Shown here in pieces: positions 1-7,293 of a stretch of DNA of 41,415 nt. Made by a program: the position numbers and the translations under genes. Under the pieces are notes generated by a model, which saw nothing but the letters and a program-made list of their open reading frames with translations, was not told the DNA's origin and did no database searches. The DNA is from a virus. The DNA is taken from positions 1 through 41,415 of IMG/VR virus record IMGVR_UViG_3300048929_000264. One strand, given 5' to 3'. Each line of letters starts with the position of its first letter. Positions within the stretch are counted from its first letter, which is position 1.

Positions 1-1180
1 CTTTATCCTTTGTATCGCATATTCCAAGAAGTGCGTCTGGCTCCCCTAACGGTAGCGCAAGGTATCGCCTTAATTCATCTTCATGATATAAAAGGCCTTC
101 ACGCTCAATCGGCTGGCTTTTATATAGACACTTATAAGAAATGTCATCCATAGCCAATGCCTGATCATTGAAGAAAGCAACTGAAAAGCCATTATATTCA
201 TAGTCAAAGTTTGATTTCTCGGTAACTGGATCAATATCTGGAACCTCAATAAATCTTACCCTGTCACTCTTGTTATACAAATTCTTTATTCTGCCAATGA
301 CATCATGGACTGACCACCTTGTTGCAATATGTATTTCTTTACACCCGTCCATCTTCCTCTGCTTACCATCAACACTGTACAGGGACCAAAGTTTATCCAA
401 CCGAATCTTATTTAAAGCTTCTTCAATTCCACCTATAAGATCATCACAATACAGGTACCGGTTACACCTAACTTTACCGGCATTCTTTGAACCGATAGAG
501 GTACACTGAATATTAGGAAAAGGCTTGTACTTATTGAAATTAATTGTTTCTGTCTTAGCATTTGTGCTTTGAAGTATGACATCTGGAAATATTTCACTCC
601 AGGTATATTCATCTGAATTTGTTGTGATATCATATATACCATCATAAAACATTCTAGTAATATCACCACTATGAGAATAAAATAAACTGAAATCATCTGG
701 GTGCTTACCAATTACCCATGAAGCAAAAAACTTCTCCAAGGTCGTTTTCTGCGTCCCAGGGGGCATTGATATGCTTAAAATATCCAGTCTATCATCTTCC
801 AGGTCCTGCATAGCCTGAATTAAGCCGTGTTTGTTCAGTTGCTCACGTTTCGGTAAATAAAATCGGTCCTTTGCTTCTCGGTTCTTTTCTAGATAGGTAA
901 GATATGATTCAAATAAATATGGAGCTTCAAAATGCAAGGTCTTCCAGTACAGATCGTCCCACCGTATATCCATAGTATGGACAAACCTTGTGACAGCCCA
1001 TTTTTTTATAAACCCGGAATAGGTCATGATGAAATCCCGGTCTTCAACTGACAAATCCGTATTATCTTGCATTGTATATTGGAGTTCTGATAACAGAATG
1101 TTTAGAATGTCGTAAGATGGCGGCGTTTCAATCTGCCGCTTTAATTTTTTGATTATTTCCCGGTGTTTCTGAAAATCCAT
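1..1180 (-). CDS. terL: Terminase large subunit (C-terminus beyond the window)
   Basis: Packaging motor ATPase/nuclease, 393 codons visible and open at position 1. The ATG at 1180 follows GGAGG. The ATPase part has a P-loop-like segment MPPGTQKTT at residues 139-147 and an acidic Walker B-like YCDD ending at residue 247, followed by TRWSVHDVIGR, a typical motor segment. The last visible residues, ICDTKDK, match the start of the RNase H-like nuclease domain of phage terminases, with D389 a likely first metal ligand. The P-loop has Gln where the last Gly of GxxxxGK normally sits. The order of genes implies portal and head genes to the left of the window. Confidence 0.9.
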   Translation of the reverse strand, partial: MDFQKHREIIKKLKRQIETPPSYDILNILLSELQYTMQDNTDLSVEDRDFIMTYSGFIKKWAVTRFVHTMDIRWDDLYWKTLHFEAPYLFESYLTYLEKNREAKDRFYLPKREQLNKHGLIQAMQDLEDDRLDILSISMPPGTQKTTLEKFFASWVIGKHPDDFSLFYSHSGDITRMFYDGIYDITTNSDEYTWSEIFPDVILQSTNAKTETINFNKYKPFPNIQCTSIGSKNAGKVRCNRYLYCDDLIGGIEEALNKIRLDKLWSLYSVDGKQRKMDGCKEIHIATRWSVHDVIGRIKNLYNKSDRVRFIEVPDIDPVTEKSNFDYEYNGFSVAFFNDQALAMDDISYKCLYKSQPIEREGLLYHEDELRRYLALPLGEPDALLGICDTKDK

Positions 1181-1258
1181 GGAAAAAGAGCCTCCTTCCT
1201 CTGTCAATAGCAAAGGTCCGAAGGCTCATAAAAGGCTCATTTTGAATCAGACACATAT

Positions 1259-1780
1259 TCATTTATATTTATTAATAATTTCCATATCATCAGAATCGAA
1301 TTCAAAATAAAATTCTTGCTTTCTTTTATAAATCAATTTCCTTATCTTTTTATAATGACCAAACTCCATACACACAATCCCAACAAAAAGTATCGCCAAT
1401 AATAAACATCCTGTGGCTATCGTGAAAAGATATATTAGTTCGAGTTCAATTAGTGAATTTACAAGATATACCAATGTCGTAAACAAACCAAACGTCAACC
1501 TAATCATCATAATATTATAATTCCAATATAAATCATAATAATCACTATTAAATAAATGTTGTTTATTATTTTTTGTATGAGATAATACCAATTTGTTATA
1601 TTCTATCTTACTTTCAAAAAAATGACCTAGAAGTACATCAACAACCAAAAATGATAGAATAATACTTAAGTAATTGTTTGTAAAGGAATAAATAAAACAG
1701 CCAAATACTAAAATGCTAACAAAATAGCCAATAATATAATAACAGTTATCGACCAACAAACTTTTAATCTTATTAATCAT
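1259..1780 (-). CDS. Four-helix membrane protein of unknown function
   Basis: A 173-residue protein with two hydrophobic pairs: residues about 12-32 and 36-52, then about 95-113 and 115-138. A charged loop separates the pairs and the C-terminal tail is charged and Lys/Glu/Asp-rich. The ATG follows GAGGAG. It is clearly more AT-rich than the terminase beside it and has its own promoter about 35 nt upstream. I do not recognise the family. An AT-rich membrane protein with a private promoter inside a late region is the usual look of a moron gene, for example superinfection exclusion, but that role is inference. Confidence 0.7.
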   Translation of the reverse strand: MINKIKSLLVDNCYYIIGYFVSILVFGCFIYSFTNNYLSIILSFLVVDVLLGHFFESKIEYNKLVLSHTKNNKQHLFNSDYYDLYWNYNIMMIRLTFGLFTTLVYLVNSLIELELIYLFTIATGCLLLAILFVGIVCMEFGHYKKIRKLIYKRKQEFYFEFDSDDMEIINKYK

Positions 1781-1813
1781 ACTGTGTATCTCCTCTTCTT
1801 TTGTATTTAAATA

Positions 1814-1842
1814 ATTTTACTTTCTTTTAGAGTATAAATCAA
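1814..1842 (-). promoter_or_regulatory. Sigma-70-type promoter for the 1259-1780 membrane gene
   Basis: Minus strand: -35 TTGATT (1837-1842), exactly 17 bp spacer, -10 TAAAAT (1814-1819). The predicted start is about 26 nt upstream of the ATG, leaving room for the GAGGAG ribosome site. Confidence 0.6.
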
Positions 1843-1878
1843 GTTTAAGGAAGAATATATACGTAATTACCTTAAGCA

Positions 1879-2121
1879 CTATATATTTATCATAAATTCT
1901 TTTTTACATTTATTGTTTCTACACTTAAACAATAATTCAAATATTTTCGTTTTGGGCATGATCTTTACTGCCTTTTTGCCGCACCATGGGCAAACCGCCC
2001 AACGACTTTCATCTGGTAACATTTTTATATCCGCCTGCCCGCCAAATCCATCTTCCGGGGAATTCATGATACGGCTAAACGAATCACGCTCTATGGCCTC
2101 AATTACTTTACTAATGCTCAT
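1879..2121 (-). CDS. Zinc-ribbon protein, Com-like
   Basis: An 80-residue protein. The C-terminal half carries CPWCGKKAV and then CRNNKCKKEF, a four-cysteine zinc ribbon resembling the Com translational regulators and other single-ribbon phage proteins. The N-terminal 35 residues are a short polar helix. The start is preceded by AAAGGTAAGGTGA. Its 5' end overlaps the 3' end of the upstream gene by 11 bp, so the two are probably translationally coupled. A nucleic-acid-binding role is likely; the target is unknown. Confidence 0.7.
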   Translation of the reverse strand: MSISKVIEAIERDSFSRIMNSPEDGFGGQADIKMLPDESRWAVCPWCGKKAVKIMPKTKIFELLFKCRNNKCKKEFMINI

Positions 2122-2305
2122 TATTCACCTTACCTTTCAAATTCTCCACAATATTATTACACCGCCCCTCATTTTGGCACCGAATATTATTCATTACTTT
2201 AGAAGAAGAATCCCCAAGCAGGGTACAATCCTCTATATCGACCTCCGGCTCGAAATCCGGGCAGTAAGTGCAGAAGTTATGTAAGCATAACTGGAACCCA
2301 TCCAT
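2111..2305 (-). CDS. Small cysteine-rich phage protein
   Basis: A 64-residue protein with cysteines spaced as LCLHNFCTYCPDF, then EDC, then IRCQNEGRC. It resembles small conserved proteins found beside zinc-ribbon genes in phages of Clostridia. The ATG follows GAGGTGG. The cysteine pattern suggests metal binding, but this is not shown. It is coupled by overlap to the zinc-ribbon gene downstream. Confidence 0.65.
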   Translation of the reverse strand: MDGFQLCLHNFCTYCPDFEPEVDIEDCTLLGDSSSKVMNNIRCQNEGRCNNIVENLKGKVNNEH

Positions 2306-2365
2306 AATCCACCTCGTTTTTGCAATAAAAAACCAACCATCAAATATTAATGGTTGGCAAACAAC

Positions 2366-3076
2366 TTATTTTAGCTCTGCTTTATCTTTCAAGTACGTTC
2401 TAATAACTGTTTTTAAAACATTATATTGTTCAACTACCTTTTTCATTTCTTCATTCATTTCATAATTAAGTAAATCTTTTTTCTTCGCCCTATCTAAAGC
2501 GGCAAAACATTCTTTTAAATATGTTTCAAGTGATGCATGTATATCTTCCTCCATAAAAAATGTATACAGATTCCATACCTCGCGAAGCTTGTCTAAATTT
2601 ATTTTAGCATAATATTCTATCATTTCTAAAGTTTCTGCATCCATAACTTGAGTTTTAGCATTCACTATATATGACAATATAGATTCCTTTACATCATTTA
2701 CAAACGGAGAAATTTTCTTGTATATATCAACTTCTTCATCGAAAAGCAATTTATTTTTATGAGAAACCTGTTCATTAAGAGCTTTGGATTTTTCTATTTC
2801 TGATGATAATTCATGTTTTAATTTCTCTATTTCCTGTTTATACTGATAAGTTTTCTTTTCCATGAAATAGTCAACTGAAAACTTACATATTAATCCCACC
2901 ACAGCGGTAAAACCTCCAAGTTTGGCAACTAATCCGGTAATATCATTAATAAAACTATTAGTCTTTGTAATATTAGAAGCCGAATCCATATTAATTAAAA
3001 ATAAAAACATCAAGATAATCAAAATAATAAATTCAATTGTATTTTTAACAACCCAATCTTTCATTCTTTTCATCAT
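2366..3076 (-). CDS. Membrane-anchored coiled-coil protein
   Basis: A 236-residue protein with two N-terminal membrane segments (residues about 13-29 and 46-66). A charged coiled coil follows at about 75-110, then a helical domain containing KNKLLFDEEVDIYKKISP. Proteins of this plan (TM pair, coiled coil, then a helical R/EIY-K core) are frequent around phage-defence loci, but I cannot name the family. The ribosome site is GGGGGAAG; the ATG at 3073 is an alternative start. It has its own promoter and lies between the tRNA cluster and the late genes, so it is a moron candidate. Confidence 0.7.
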   Translation of the reverse strand: MMKRMKDWVVKNTIEFIILIILMFLFLINMDSASNITKTNSFINDITGLVAKLGGFTAVVGLICKFSVDYFMEKKTYQYKQEIEKLKHELSSEIEKSKALNEQVSHKNKLLFDEEVDIYKKISPFVNDVKESILSYIVNAKTQVMDAETLEMIEYYAKINLDKLREVWNLYTFFMEEDIHASLETYLKECFAALDRAKKKDLLNYEMNEEMKKVVEQYNVLKTVIRTYLKDKAELK

Positions 3077-3097
3077 CTTCCCCCTTAGTATAAGTAA

Positions 3098-3126
3098 AGT
3101 ATATCACACCAACCATCAATATTCAA
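3098..3126 (-). promoter_or_regulatory. Sigma-70-type promoter for the 2366-3076 gene
   Basis: Minus strand: -35 TTGAAT (3121-3126), 17 bp spacer, -10 TATACT (3098-3103). It starts within 20 bp of the 3' end of the first tRNA and gives a leader of about 15 nt containing GGGGGAAG. Confidence 0.65.
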
Positions 3127-3142
3127 TTTCCAATGTGCAAAA

Positions 3143-3215
3143 TGTACCTTCTGGGATTCGAACCCAGGACCGCCCGGTTATGAGCCGGGTGCGCTGACCG
3201 CTGTGCTAAAGGTAC
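3143..3215 (-). tRNA. tRNA with anticodon CAU (Met or Ile2)
   Basis: 73 nt with a perfect 7-bp acceptor (GTACCTT/AAGGTAC), anticodon stem CCCGG/CCGGG around CTCATAA, and T arm CTGGG-TTCGAAT-CCCAG. The D stem has one A-C mismatch. No CCA is encoded. CAU could read AUG, or AUA if the wobble C is lysidine-modified by the host TilS. An Ile2 tRNA would suit an AT-rich genome, but identity cannot be settled by eye. Confidence 0.9.
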
Positions 3216-3218
3216 AGT

Positions 3219-3300
3219 GTGTAGTTGCCCCCTGATTGTCCAAAAGGCAACCGATGTTTTTCAGACATCTGCTCTTTCTCTTCTAAGCGAGCGTATACAC
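3219..3300 (-). ncRNA. tRNA-like cloverleaf in the tRNA spacer
   Basis: On the minus strand an outer stem GTGTA/TACAC closes three hairpins: GCTC/GAGC with a 14-nt loop, GATGT-CTGAAAA-ACATC (exactly an anticodon arm, GAA), and GTTGCC/GGCAAC with a 16-nt loop. Linkers of 3, 1, 1 and 0 nt are close to tRNA geometry, except for a 1-nt variable region and an oversized T-like arm without TTCRA. It may be a decayed tRNA-Phe or a domain of a larger RNA. Confidence 0.35.
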
Positions 3301-3336
3301 ATTACATTCTGTTACATGACCAATATGTCACAGAAA

Positions 3337-3409
3337 TGGGAAGTATAGGTTCCGACCCTATCTCTCCTGCTCTTCAGGCAGGCGCTTTCACCAGATTAGC
3401 TTACTTCCC
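3337..3409 (-). tRNA. tRNA-Phe (GAA), divergent
   Basis: 73 nt: acceptor GGGAAGT/ACTTCCC, a 3-bp D stem with a long loop, anticodon stem CCTGC/GCAGG around CTGAAGA, and T stem ATAGG/CCTAT. The T loop reads GTCGGAA, so the usual T54 and A58 are G, and position 37 is G rather than A. The fold is complete but these changes are atypical, so function is likely but not certain. A 29-nt hairpin (3307-3335) starts one base past its 3' end. Confidence 0.8.
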
Positions 3410-3529
3410 AGCTGTTATTTTCCCTGTTCTCGCACATGGAAAAACCTACTACCCAAAAGCAAAACGCCTGTTTCACTACCGTTTATCACAGAGTCGTTTG
3501 GAAACAAGAAAACGTCAACACATCTCGCG

Positions 3530-3601
3530 AGGGGATTATCGGATTCGAACCGATGTACATAGGTTAACAGCCTATTGCTATGCCATCTCAGCTAAATCCC
3601 C
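3530..3601 (-). tRNA. tRNA-Asn (GUU)
   Basis: 72 nt: perfect acceptor GGGGATT/AATCCCC, D arm GCT/AGC, anticodon arm ATAGG-CTGTTAA-CCTAT, T arm ATCGG-TTCGAAT-CCGAT. The discriminator base is U and no CCA is encoded, so 3' processing and CCA addition by the host are needed. It is the first tRNA of the cluster in transcription order. Confidence 0.9.
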
Positions 3602-3767
3602 ATACTTGGCAGTCTTTTCAGCAACTTACTGCCATAATTGAGTTGCTATTGGCCAACGGAAGAATAATTTTTATTACTAGGCACTTGATGTTGTTTGGTA
3701 TACAAAATATTATTCATTATTTACAGTTACACATCTTCCGCCTTTGGCACCATCTATACTGGGTGCC
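3602..3767 (-). other. Structured stretch upstream of the tRNAs
   Basis: Two mutually exclusive hairpins lie just before tRNA-Asn on the transcript: GGCAGT/ACTGCC (3608-3633) and AGCAAC/GTTGCT (3620-3647). A third, GGCACC/GGTGCC with a 10-nt loop, spans 3746-3767. None is followed by a T-run, so they are not terminators. They could guide tRNA processing or belong to a larger structured RNA. The rest is AT-rich with no gene seen. Confidence 0.3.
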
Positions 3768-3888
3768 TCGACCTGTCTGATTCATAGGACAACACATACC
3801 CCTGTGAAGTCTGACGAGGTCGCTCCTTTATGAATTGCACCCATTCTGCGACGAAGAACGGGACAATTTCGAAATATGTAAAAATCAT
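3754..3888 (-). CDS. Possible 44-residue protein
   Basis: A short frame with ATG at 3888 behind GGGGAAG. It begins with the hydrophobic stretch MIFTYFEIVPFFVAEWV and ends in a polar basic tail. Composition looks protein-like, but the same DNA can form a long imperfect hairpin (GACCT at 3836 to AGGTC at 3770). It could therefore be coding, structural RNA or both. No family recognised. Confidence 0.4.
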   Translation of the reverse strand: MIFTYFEIVPFFVAEWVQFIKERPRQTSQGYVLSYESDRSRHPV

Positions 3889-3992
3889 TTTCTTCCCCAT
3901 TTTTTGTAATATAAATATGTTGCAAGTGGCAATATGACTAAGTTAAAAATCAAAAACAGTAAAATGAGTCTATCATTATGTAACATTCATTA

Positions 3993-4733
3993 TCACTCCA
4001 GCCATCTGTTATCTAAGTAAAGGAATACGAATACGAAAGCACCAGTTAAAACAATCCAGAATATCCAAAACAGCCATAATCCAATTCCAGAAGTCTTTCG
4101 ATTCAACGCTTCTTCAATATTCATATTTTCAAAGAATTCCGTATTGTCTGCTATGGTGCCATCTTTCAGAAATGTATATATGGATCCAGTATGTTCTTTC
4201 GGACAACCATAATATTTATATCTGATCTTGCTTGATTCTTTAATGGTTTCTATGTAATCCCCACTGGGAACAACTACTTTCTTATATGGAAATTCAATTT
4301 CTAAAAACCGTATGTTGTTCGAATGCATATTTTCTGATCCGATCTTATCCCATGTCCAGTATGTCTCAGTTGTTGTCCATGAAGTTTTCCCATTCGAATG
4401 ATGAACTGTTCTTGTGTGCCTTGTATATCTCTCTTTCACCTTTTCCACATACAGGTATGCTCCACCAAGTTCAGGATATGTCACCGGATCAACTGCTTGA
4501 AGATTGCCATACACAAAGGCATTTCCAAGACTAGTGTCCATGCCATACCGGAACATATCCGACTCAGTAATATGTATCGCCTTGTTGTATTTAGCGTTCT
4601 TGTCCATTTGGTGAGCTTCTATTTTCCCAGCTATCACAAATCCAATCAGGAACATAACCGCAATAATGGTAATGCTGGCAATGATTTCTCTCAATGTGAT
4701 TTCAAAATCCCCAAGATCCCATGACCTTTTCAT
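3993..4733 (-). CDS. Membrane protein with large central domain
   Basis: A 246-residue protein: N-terminal membrane segment at about 15-35, a soluble domain of about 180 residues with many aromatic and Thr/His residues (for example RHTRTVHHSNGKTSWTTTETYW), then a C-terminal membrane segment at about 217-240. The two anchors put the middle domain on one side of the membrane. I do not recognise the fold. It directly follows the LemA gene (12 bp gap), so the two products may work together at the membrane, as LemA genes elsewhere often neighbour membrane-protein genes. Confidence 0.7.
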   Translation of the reverse strand: MKRSWDLGDFEITLREIIASITIIAVMFLIGFVIAGKIEAHQMDKNAKYNKAIHITESDMFRYGMDTSLGNAFVYGNLQAVDPVTYPELGGAYLYVEKVKERYTRHTRTVHHSNGKTSWTTTETYWTWDKIGSENMHSNNIRFLEIEFPYKKVVVPSGDYIETIKESSKIRYKYYGCPKEHTGSIYTFLKDGTIADNTEFFENMNIEEALNRKTSGIGLWLFWIFWIVLTGAFVFVFLYLDNRWLE

Positions 4734-4745
4734 ATCATGCCCTCT

Positions 4746-5288
4746 TTATTTATTAAACAAATTCTGCGGAGCGTCTACCGGAGCATTGTAATCAAGTCGC
4801 TGGTAATTCTGACGCTCATAACCACACCATTCAAGATAAACTCTAGCCGGGAAACCTTTAACATAACGGTTATATGTACCCACCTGCCGGTTATAATTTT
4901 CCCGGTACTGTGCCATCAGATTTTCAGTTGTGGCCAATTCGGTCATGAGTTGCTTATAATTCTCGTTACTCTTTAATTCCGGATAAGCTTCAGATACAGC
5001 CGTAATTGCCGTTGTTACATTCTCAATATCTCCAGTACTACCTCGGCCCTCTACAATAGCCGTCAGCGTTTCTGCCTCATGCTTGTCATACTGCTTCACA
5101 CAATCCGCAAGATTATAAACCAGATCCACTCTGCGCTTTTCCTGAACCTTGATATCGGACTGTGCCGTCTGAATAGATTCTTCCAAGTTGATTGCCTTAT
5201 TCTGGCTTCCCTGGATTCCGAACACACACATCAGAATCACAGCAAAGACCGCAGCTACTCCAATTACGAAAACTTTCCAATTCTTCAT
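4746..5288 (-). CDS. LemA family protein
   Basis: A 180-residue protein: an N-terminal membrane segment (about 6-24), then a long helical region with the LemA signature QEKRRVDLVYNLADCVKQY and the typical C-terminal YNRYVKGFPARVYLEWCGY. LemA proteins are membrane-anchored helical bundles of unclear function, common in bacteria and occasional in phages. The start is set at the ATG after GGGGG (5288); an in-frame start 15 codons earlier lacks a good site. It is operonic with the membrane protein downstream. Confidence 0.85.
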   Translation of the reverse strand: MKNWKVFVIGVAAVFAVILMCVFGIQGSQNKAINLEESIQTAQSDIKVQEKRRVDLVYNLADCVKQYDKHEAETLTAIVEGRGSTGDIENVTTAITAVSEAYPELKSNENYKQLMTELATTENLMAQYRENYNRQVGTYNRYVKGFPARVYLEWCGYERQNYQRLDYNAPVDAPQNLFNK

Positions 5289-5301
5289 TTCCCATATCCC
5301 C

Positions 5302-5607
5302 CTAACAATTATTCCGGCAGTGGTATGCACCACCTATCATCAAGTTAATTTCTTTTTCAGTGAAACCGCACTTATCCAGCCTGCGGACCGCCTTATATCT
5401 TTTCTTTGGCGGCATATCTCGGTATTCTTTACGAATCATCTGTACGCTTTTGAGGATTCTATCTGCAAGCTTCAGCAACACATTGTTTACAACCACAAAC
5501 ACATCTTTTAGGGCTTCACTGGCCTTTAGGATAGACCTCTTGAAATCAATTACCAGTATCCCTGTATAAACTACTTCCTGTTTCTGCTGTTCCGTGAGGC
5601 AAATCAT
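5302..5607 (-). CDS. Conserved phage protein of unknown function
   Basis: A 101-residue protein, helical and basic, with a C-terminal block RRLDKCGFTEKEINLMIGGAY that looks like a small helix-turn-helix or helical hairpin. The ATG at 5607 sits 8 nt after GGAGG and overlaps the stop of the upstream gene as ATGA, which fixes the start over the longer reading. The C-terminal block resembles short conserved proteins in Clostridia phages. Function unknown. Confidence 0.65.
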   Translation of the reverse strand: MICLTEQQKQEVVYTGILVIDFKRSILKASEALKDVFVVVNNVLLKLADRILKSVQMIRKEYRDMPPKKRYKAVRRLDKCGFTEKEINLMIGGAYHCRNNC

Positions 5608-5777
5608 ATCGGCCACCTCCATATCGGCACTAAAGCCAAAACATACATAACAGTCATAATGCCAAAACCTATTATTGTTGCCTTATCTCTTTTCCAGATC
5701 AGACCCCGGGAAAACCAAAGAATGAAAATAACCATTAATACATTCCAGACTGTTACAATCCATTTCAATACTTCCAT
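5604..5777 (-). CDS. Small two-helix membrane protein
   Basis: A 57-residue frame beginning MEVLKWIVTVWNVLMVIF, with a second hydrophobic segment GFGIMTVMYVLALVPI, separated by the basic turn SRGLIWKRDK. The ATG at 5777 follows GGGGGTAAGGGAT, and its stop overlaps the next start (ATGA), good evidence that it is translated. The size and two-helix plan would fit a holin-like or other small membrane protein, but no endolysin lies beside it, so this remains open. Confidence 0.65.
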   Translation of the reverse strand: MEVLKWIVTVWNVLMVIFILWFSRGLIWKRDKATIIGFGIMTVMYVLALVPIWRWPI

Positions 5778-5789
5778 ATCCCTTACCCC

Positions 5790-6182
5790 CTATCTCACAT
5801 CTGCCAAATCAAATACGATACCCTGGCAATACGACTGCCCGTCCTCATAAATCATGAAGGTTTCATGGGGGATGTCCGTTTTATATGTCCAGGTAATGAC
5901 ATTCCCATTTTCATCTATTGCGGACTTATCGCACCAGAAAGCTTCAATCTTATTTGTAGCATAACCATCACTACCAAATGCACCCTGACGGTCAAAATAT
6001 ATCACGCCCCCCTCAAAACAACCTTGTTCATCATATATAGCTCCGTCAAACTCCATCAAGTCATCAGAAGCACCACTGACGATAACTAATCCCGAAGCCT
6101 TCGCTGCCTGACGAACGTCCAGAAATGGCTCATAGCCATATTTCCGGCCATTAATAAGCTTTGCGAATTCTTTCTTGTCCAT
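5790..6182 (-). CDS. Conserved phage protein (SGASDDLMEFDGAI type)
   Basis: A 130-residue acidic soluble protein containing VIVSGASDDLMEFDGAIYDE, then GGVIYFDRQG and a C-terminal CQGIVFDLADV. This pattern (GASDDLMEFxGAI ... NKIEAxWC ... WTYKTDIPHxTF) recurs in phages and prophages of Lachnospiraceae; its function is unknown to me. The start is at 6182, six bases after GGGG, rather than six codons upstream. It ends 12 bp before the membrane gene. Confidence 0.65.
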   Translation of the reverse strand: MDKKEFAKLINGRKYGYEPFLDVRQAAKASGLVIVSGASDDLMEFDGAIYDEQGCFEGGVIYFDRQGAFGSDGYATNKIEAFWCDKSAIDENGNVITWTYKTDIPHETFMIYEDGQSYCQGIVFDLADVR

Positions 6183-6196
6183 GAGAAGCCCCTTTC

Positions 6197-6742
6197 TCAA
6201 TACTTATACTTTTCCATTTTCTCCGTAATCTCATCAATGTCCTGATAATCAAGATTTGTTATTTTCCTCAAATCTCCAGAGTACATATTGCGGAGTTGGC
6301 TCACCGTATTTATGCCAGCACGTTTCAGGCAGTTATATATCCTAACTGCAAGGTCCAGATTGTCAATGCTATCTCGGTCCGGTTCAATGCCAATGATACG
6401 GTTTGCCAATTCCTCGGCCATCTTGTCATAAGGGACTGAACCATCGGATTCACATAGATATCCAAAGATAGAAGCAACAAAAGCATTATACCAGTCACTT
6501 TTCTGCATAAATTCAGTCCGCAATATTTCTGCTGCTATCTGGAGTGATTTATTGTCACTCTTAATCTCTGCATTGTTCAGTAATATAGCTGCAGATGGCA
6601 CCAACGGAGCATAAAGAGTTAAATTTGGATAACAACCAGCTTCTATCCTCAAATTAACTCCAGATAAAAGGGCACTTATATCCGTTCCGTTCATAAGAAC
6701 AGTCGTTTTGTTTTTATCATTTTTGATTTCCACTTCTGACAT
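6197..6742 (-). CDS. Protein with RNA polymerase alpha-CTD-like domain
   Basis: A 181-residue protein. The last ~58 residues (IDNLDLAVRIYNCLKRAGINTVSQL ... LRKITNLDYQDIDEITEKM) closely follow the helix-hairpin-helix fold of the alpha subunit C-terminal domain, which in bacteria binds UP elements and activators. The N-terminal ~110 residues are unrelated to alpha: a short beta-like part, then helices. It could act as a decoy or adaptor at host promoters, or the domain may simply bind DNA. Its 3' end lies within a few bases of the next gene. Confidence 0.65.
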   Translation of the reverse strand: MSEVEIKNDKNKTTVLMNGTDISALLSGVNLRIEAGCYPNLTLYAPLVPSAAILLNNAEIKSDNKSLQIAAEILRTEFMQKSDWYNAFVASIFGYLCESDGSVPYDKMAEELANRIIGIEPDRDSIDNLDLAVRIYNCLKRAGINTVSQLRNMYSGDLRKITNLDYQDIDEITEKMEKYKY

Positions 6743-6818
6743 TTCATAACCTCCCTAATTTCAAAAAAACAGTTACAGGCTGCTTTACGCCCAGGCGTCG
6801 CCACCTGATTGACCACAT

Positions 6819-7280
6819 TTAATCCGATTTCCCATGCATACCTGAACAAGTAGATTCGTTTGATTTAATATAAATACTGCCTATCGGCACTGCATTGCGT
6901 GGAGAAATAAAAGAGTGCCCAATATTACCCTCGGGAAACTCGAATGAATTTATAAATGCCTGCGAAGCCTCTAAGTTTTCAAAGTCATATCTCTCACAAT
7001 CAAAATCAAGCCATGTCGGAGAACCAAATATCCAACCGTCAGTACCAATATGAAATTTACCACCTATCATGGAGTTATGTTTTACGCCCTCCCATGGCTT
7101 CTTTTCGCAGACCGAATATTCCCATTCATCAAACAATTTTCGTGCCATAACAAAATAGTTTTCTGATACAGCAATTACCTTTAACGGTTTCTTCCAATCG
7201 TTGACCTTTACTAAATCACCTGGTTTCACGGAATCTAAAACTTCTTTTGTTATGTTTAAAAAAATCTTATATTCTTTCAT
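6819..7280 (-). CDS. Hypothetical phage protein
   Basis: A 153-residue protein. The N-terminus (VKPGDLVKVNDWKKPLKVIAVSENYFVM) resembles a small SH3-like beta barrel; the remainder is aromatic and Gly-rich. The ATG at 7280 follows AAGGAG. I do not recognise the family. It lies directly beside the left inverted repeat of the tail-fibre cassettes, whose outer flank contains this gene's ribosome site. Confidence 0.55.
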   Translation of the reverse strand: MKEYKIFLNITKEVLDSVKPGDLVKVNDWKKPLKVIAVSENYFVMARKLFDEWEYSVCEKKPWEGVKHNSMIGGKFHIGTDGWIFGSPTWLDFDCERYDFENLEASQAFINSFEFPEGNIGHSFISPRNAVPIGSIYIKSNESTCSGMHGKSD

Positions 7281-7293
7281 TAATGGATCTCCT

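Noticed and set aside
1221-1241. Direct repeat AAGGCTCAT-A-AAAGGCTCAT near the terminase start
   Set aside because: Too short and isolated for a pac or cos site to be argued.
6744-6818. A 24-codon frame MWSIRWRRLGVKQ... between two genes
   Set aside because: No ribosome site and very short; it fits the gap by chance as likely as not.
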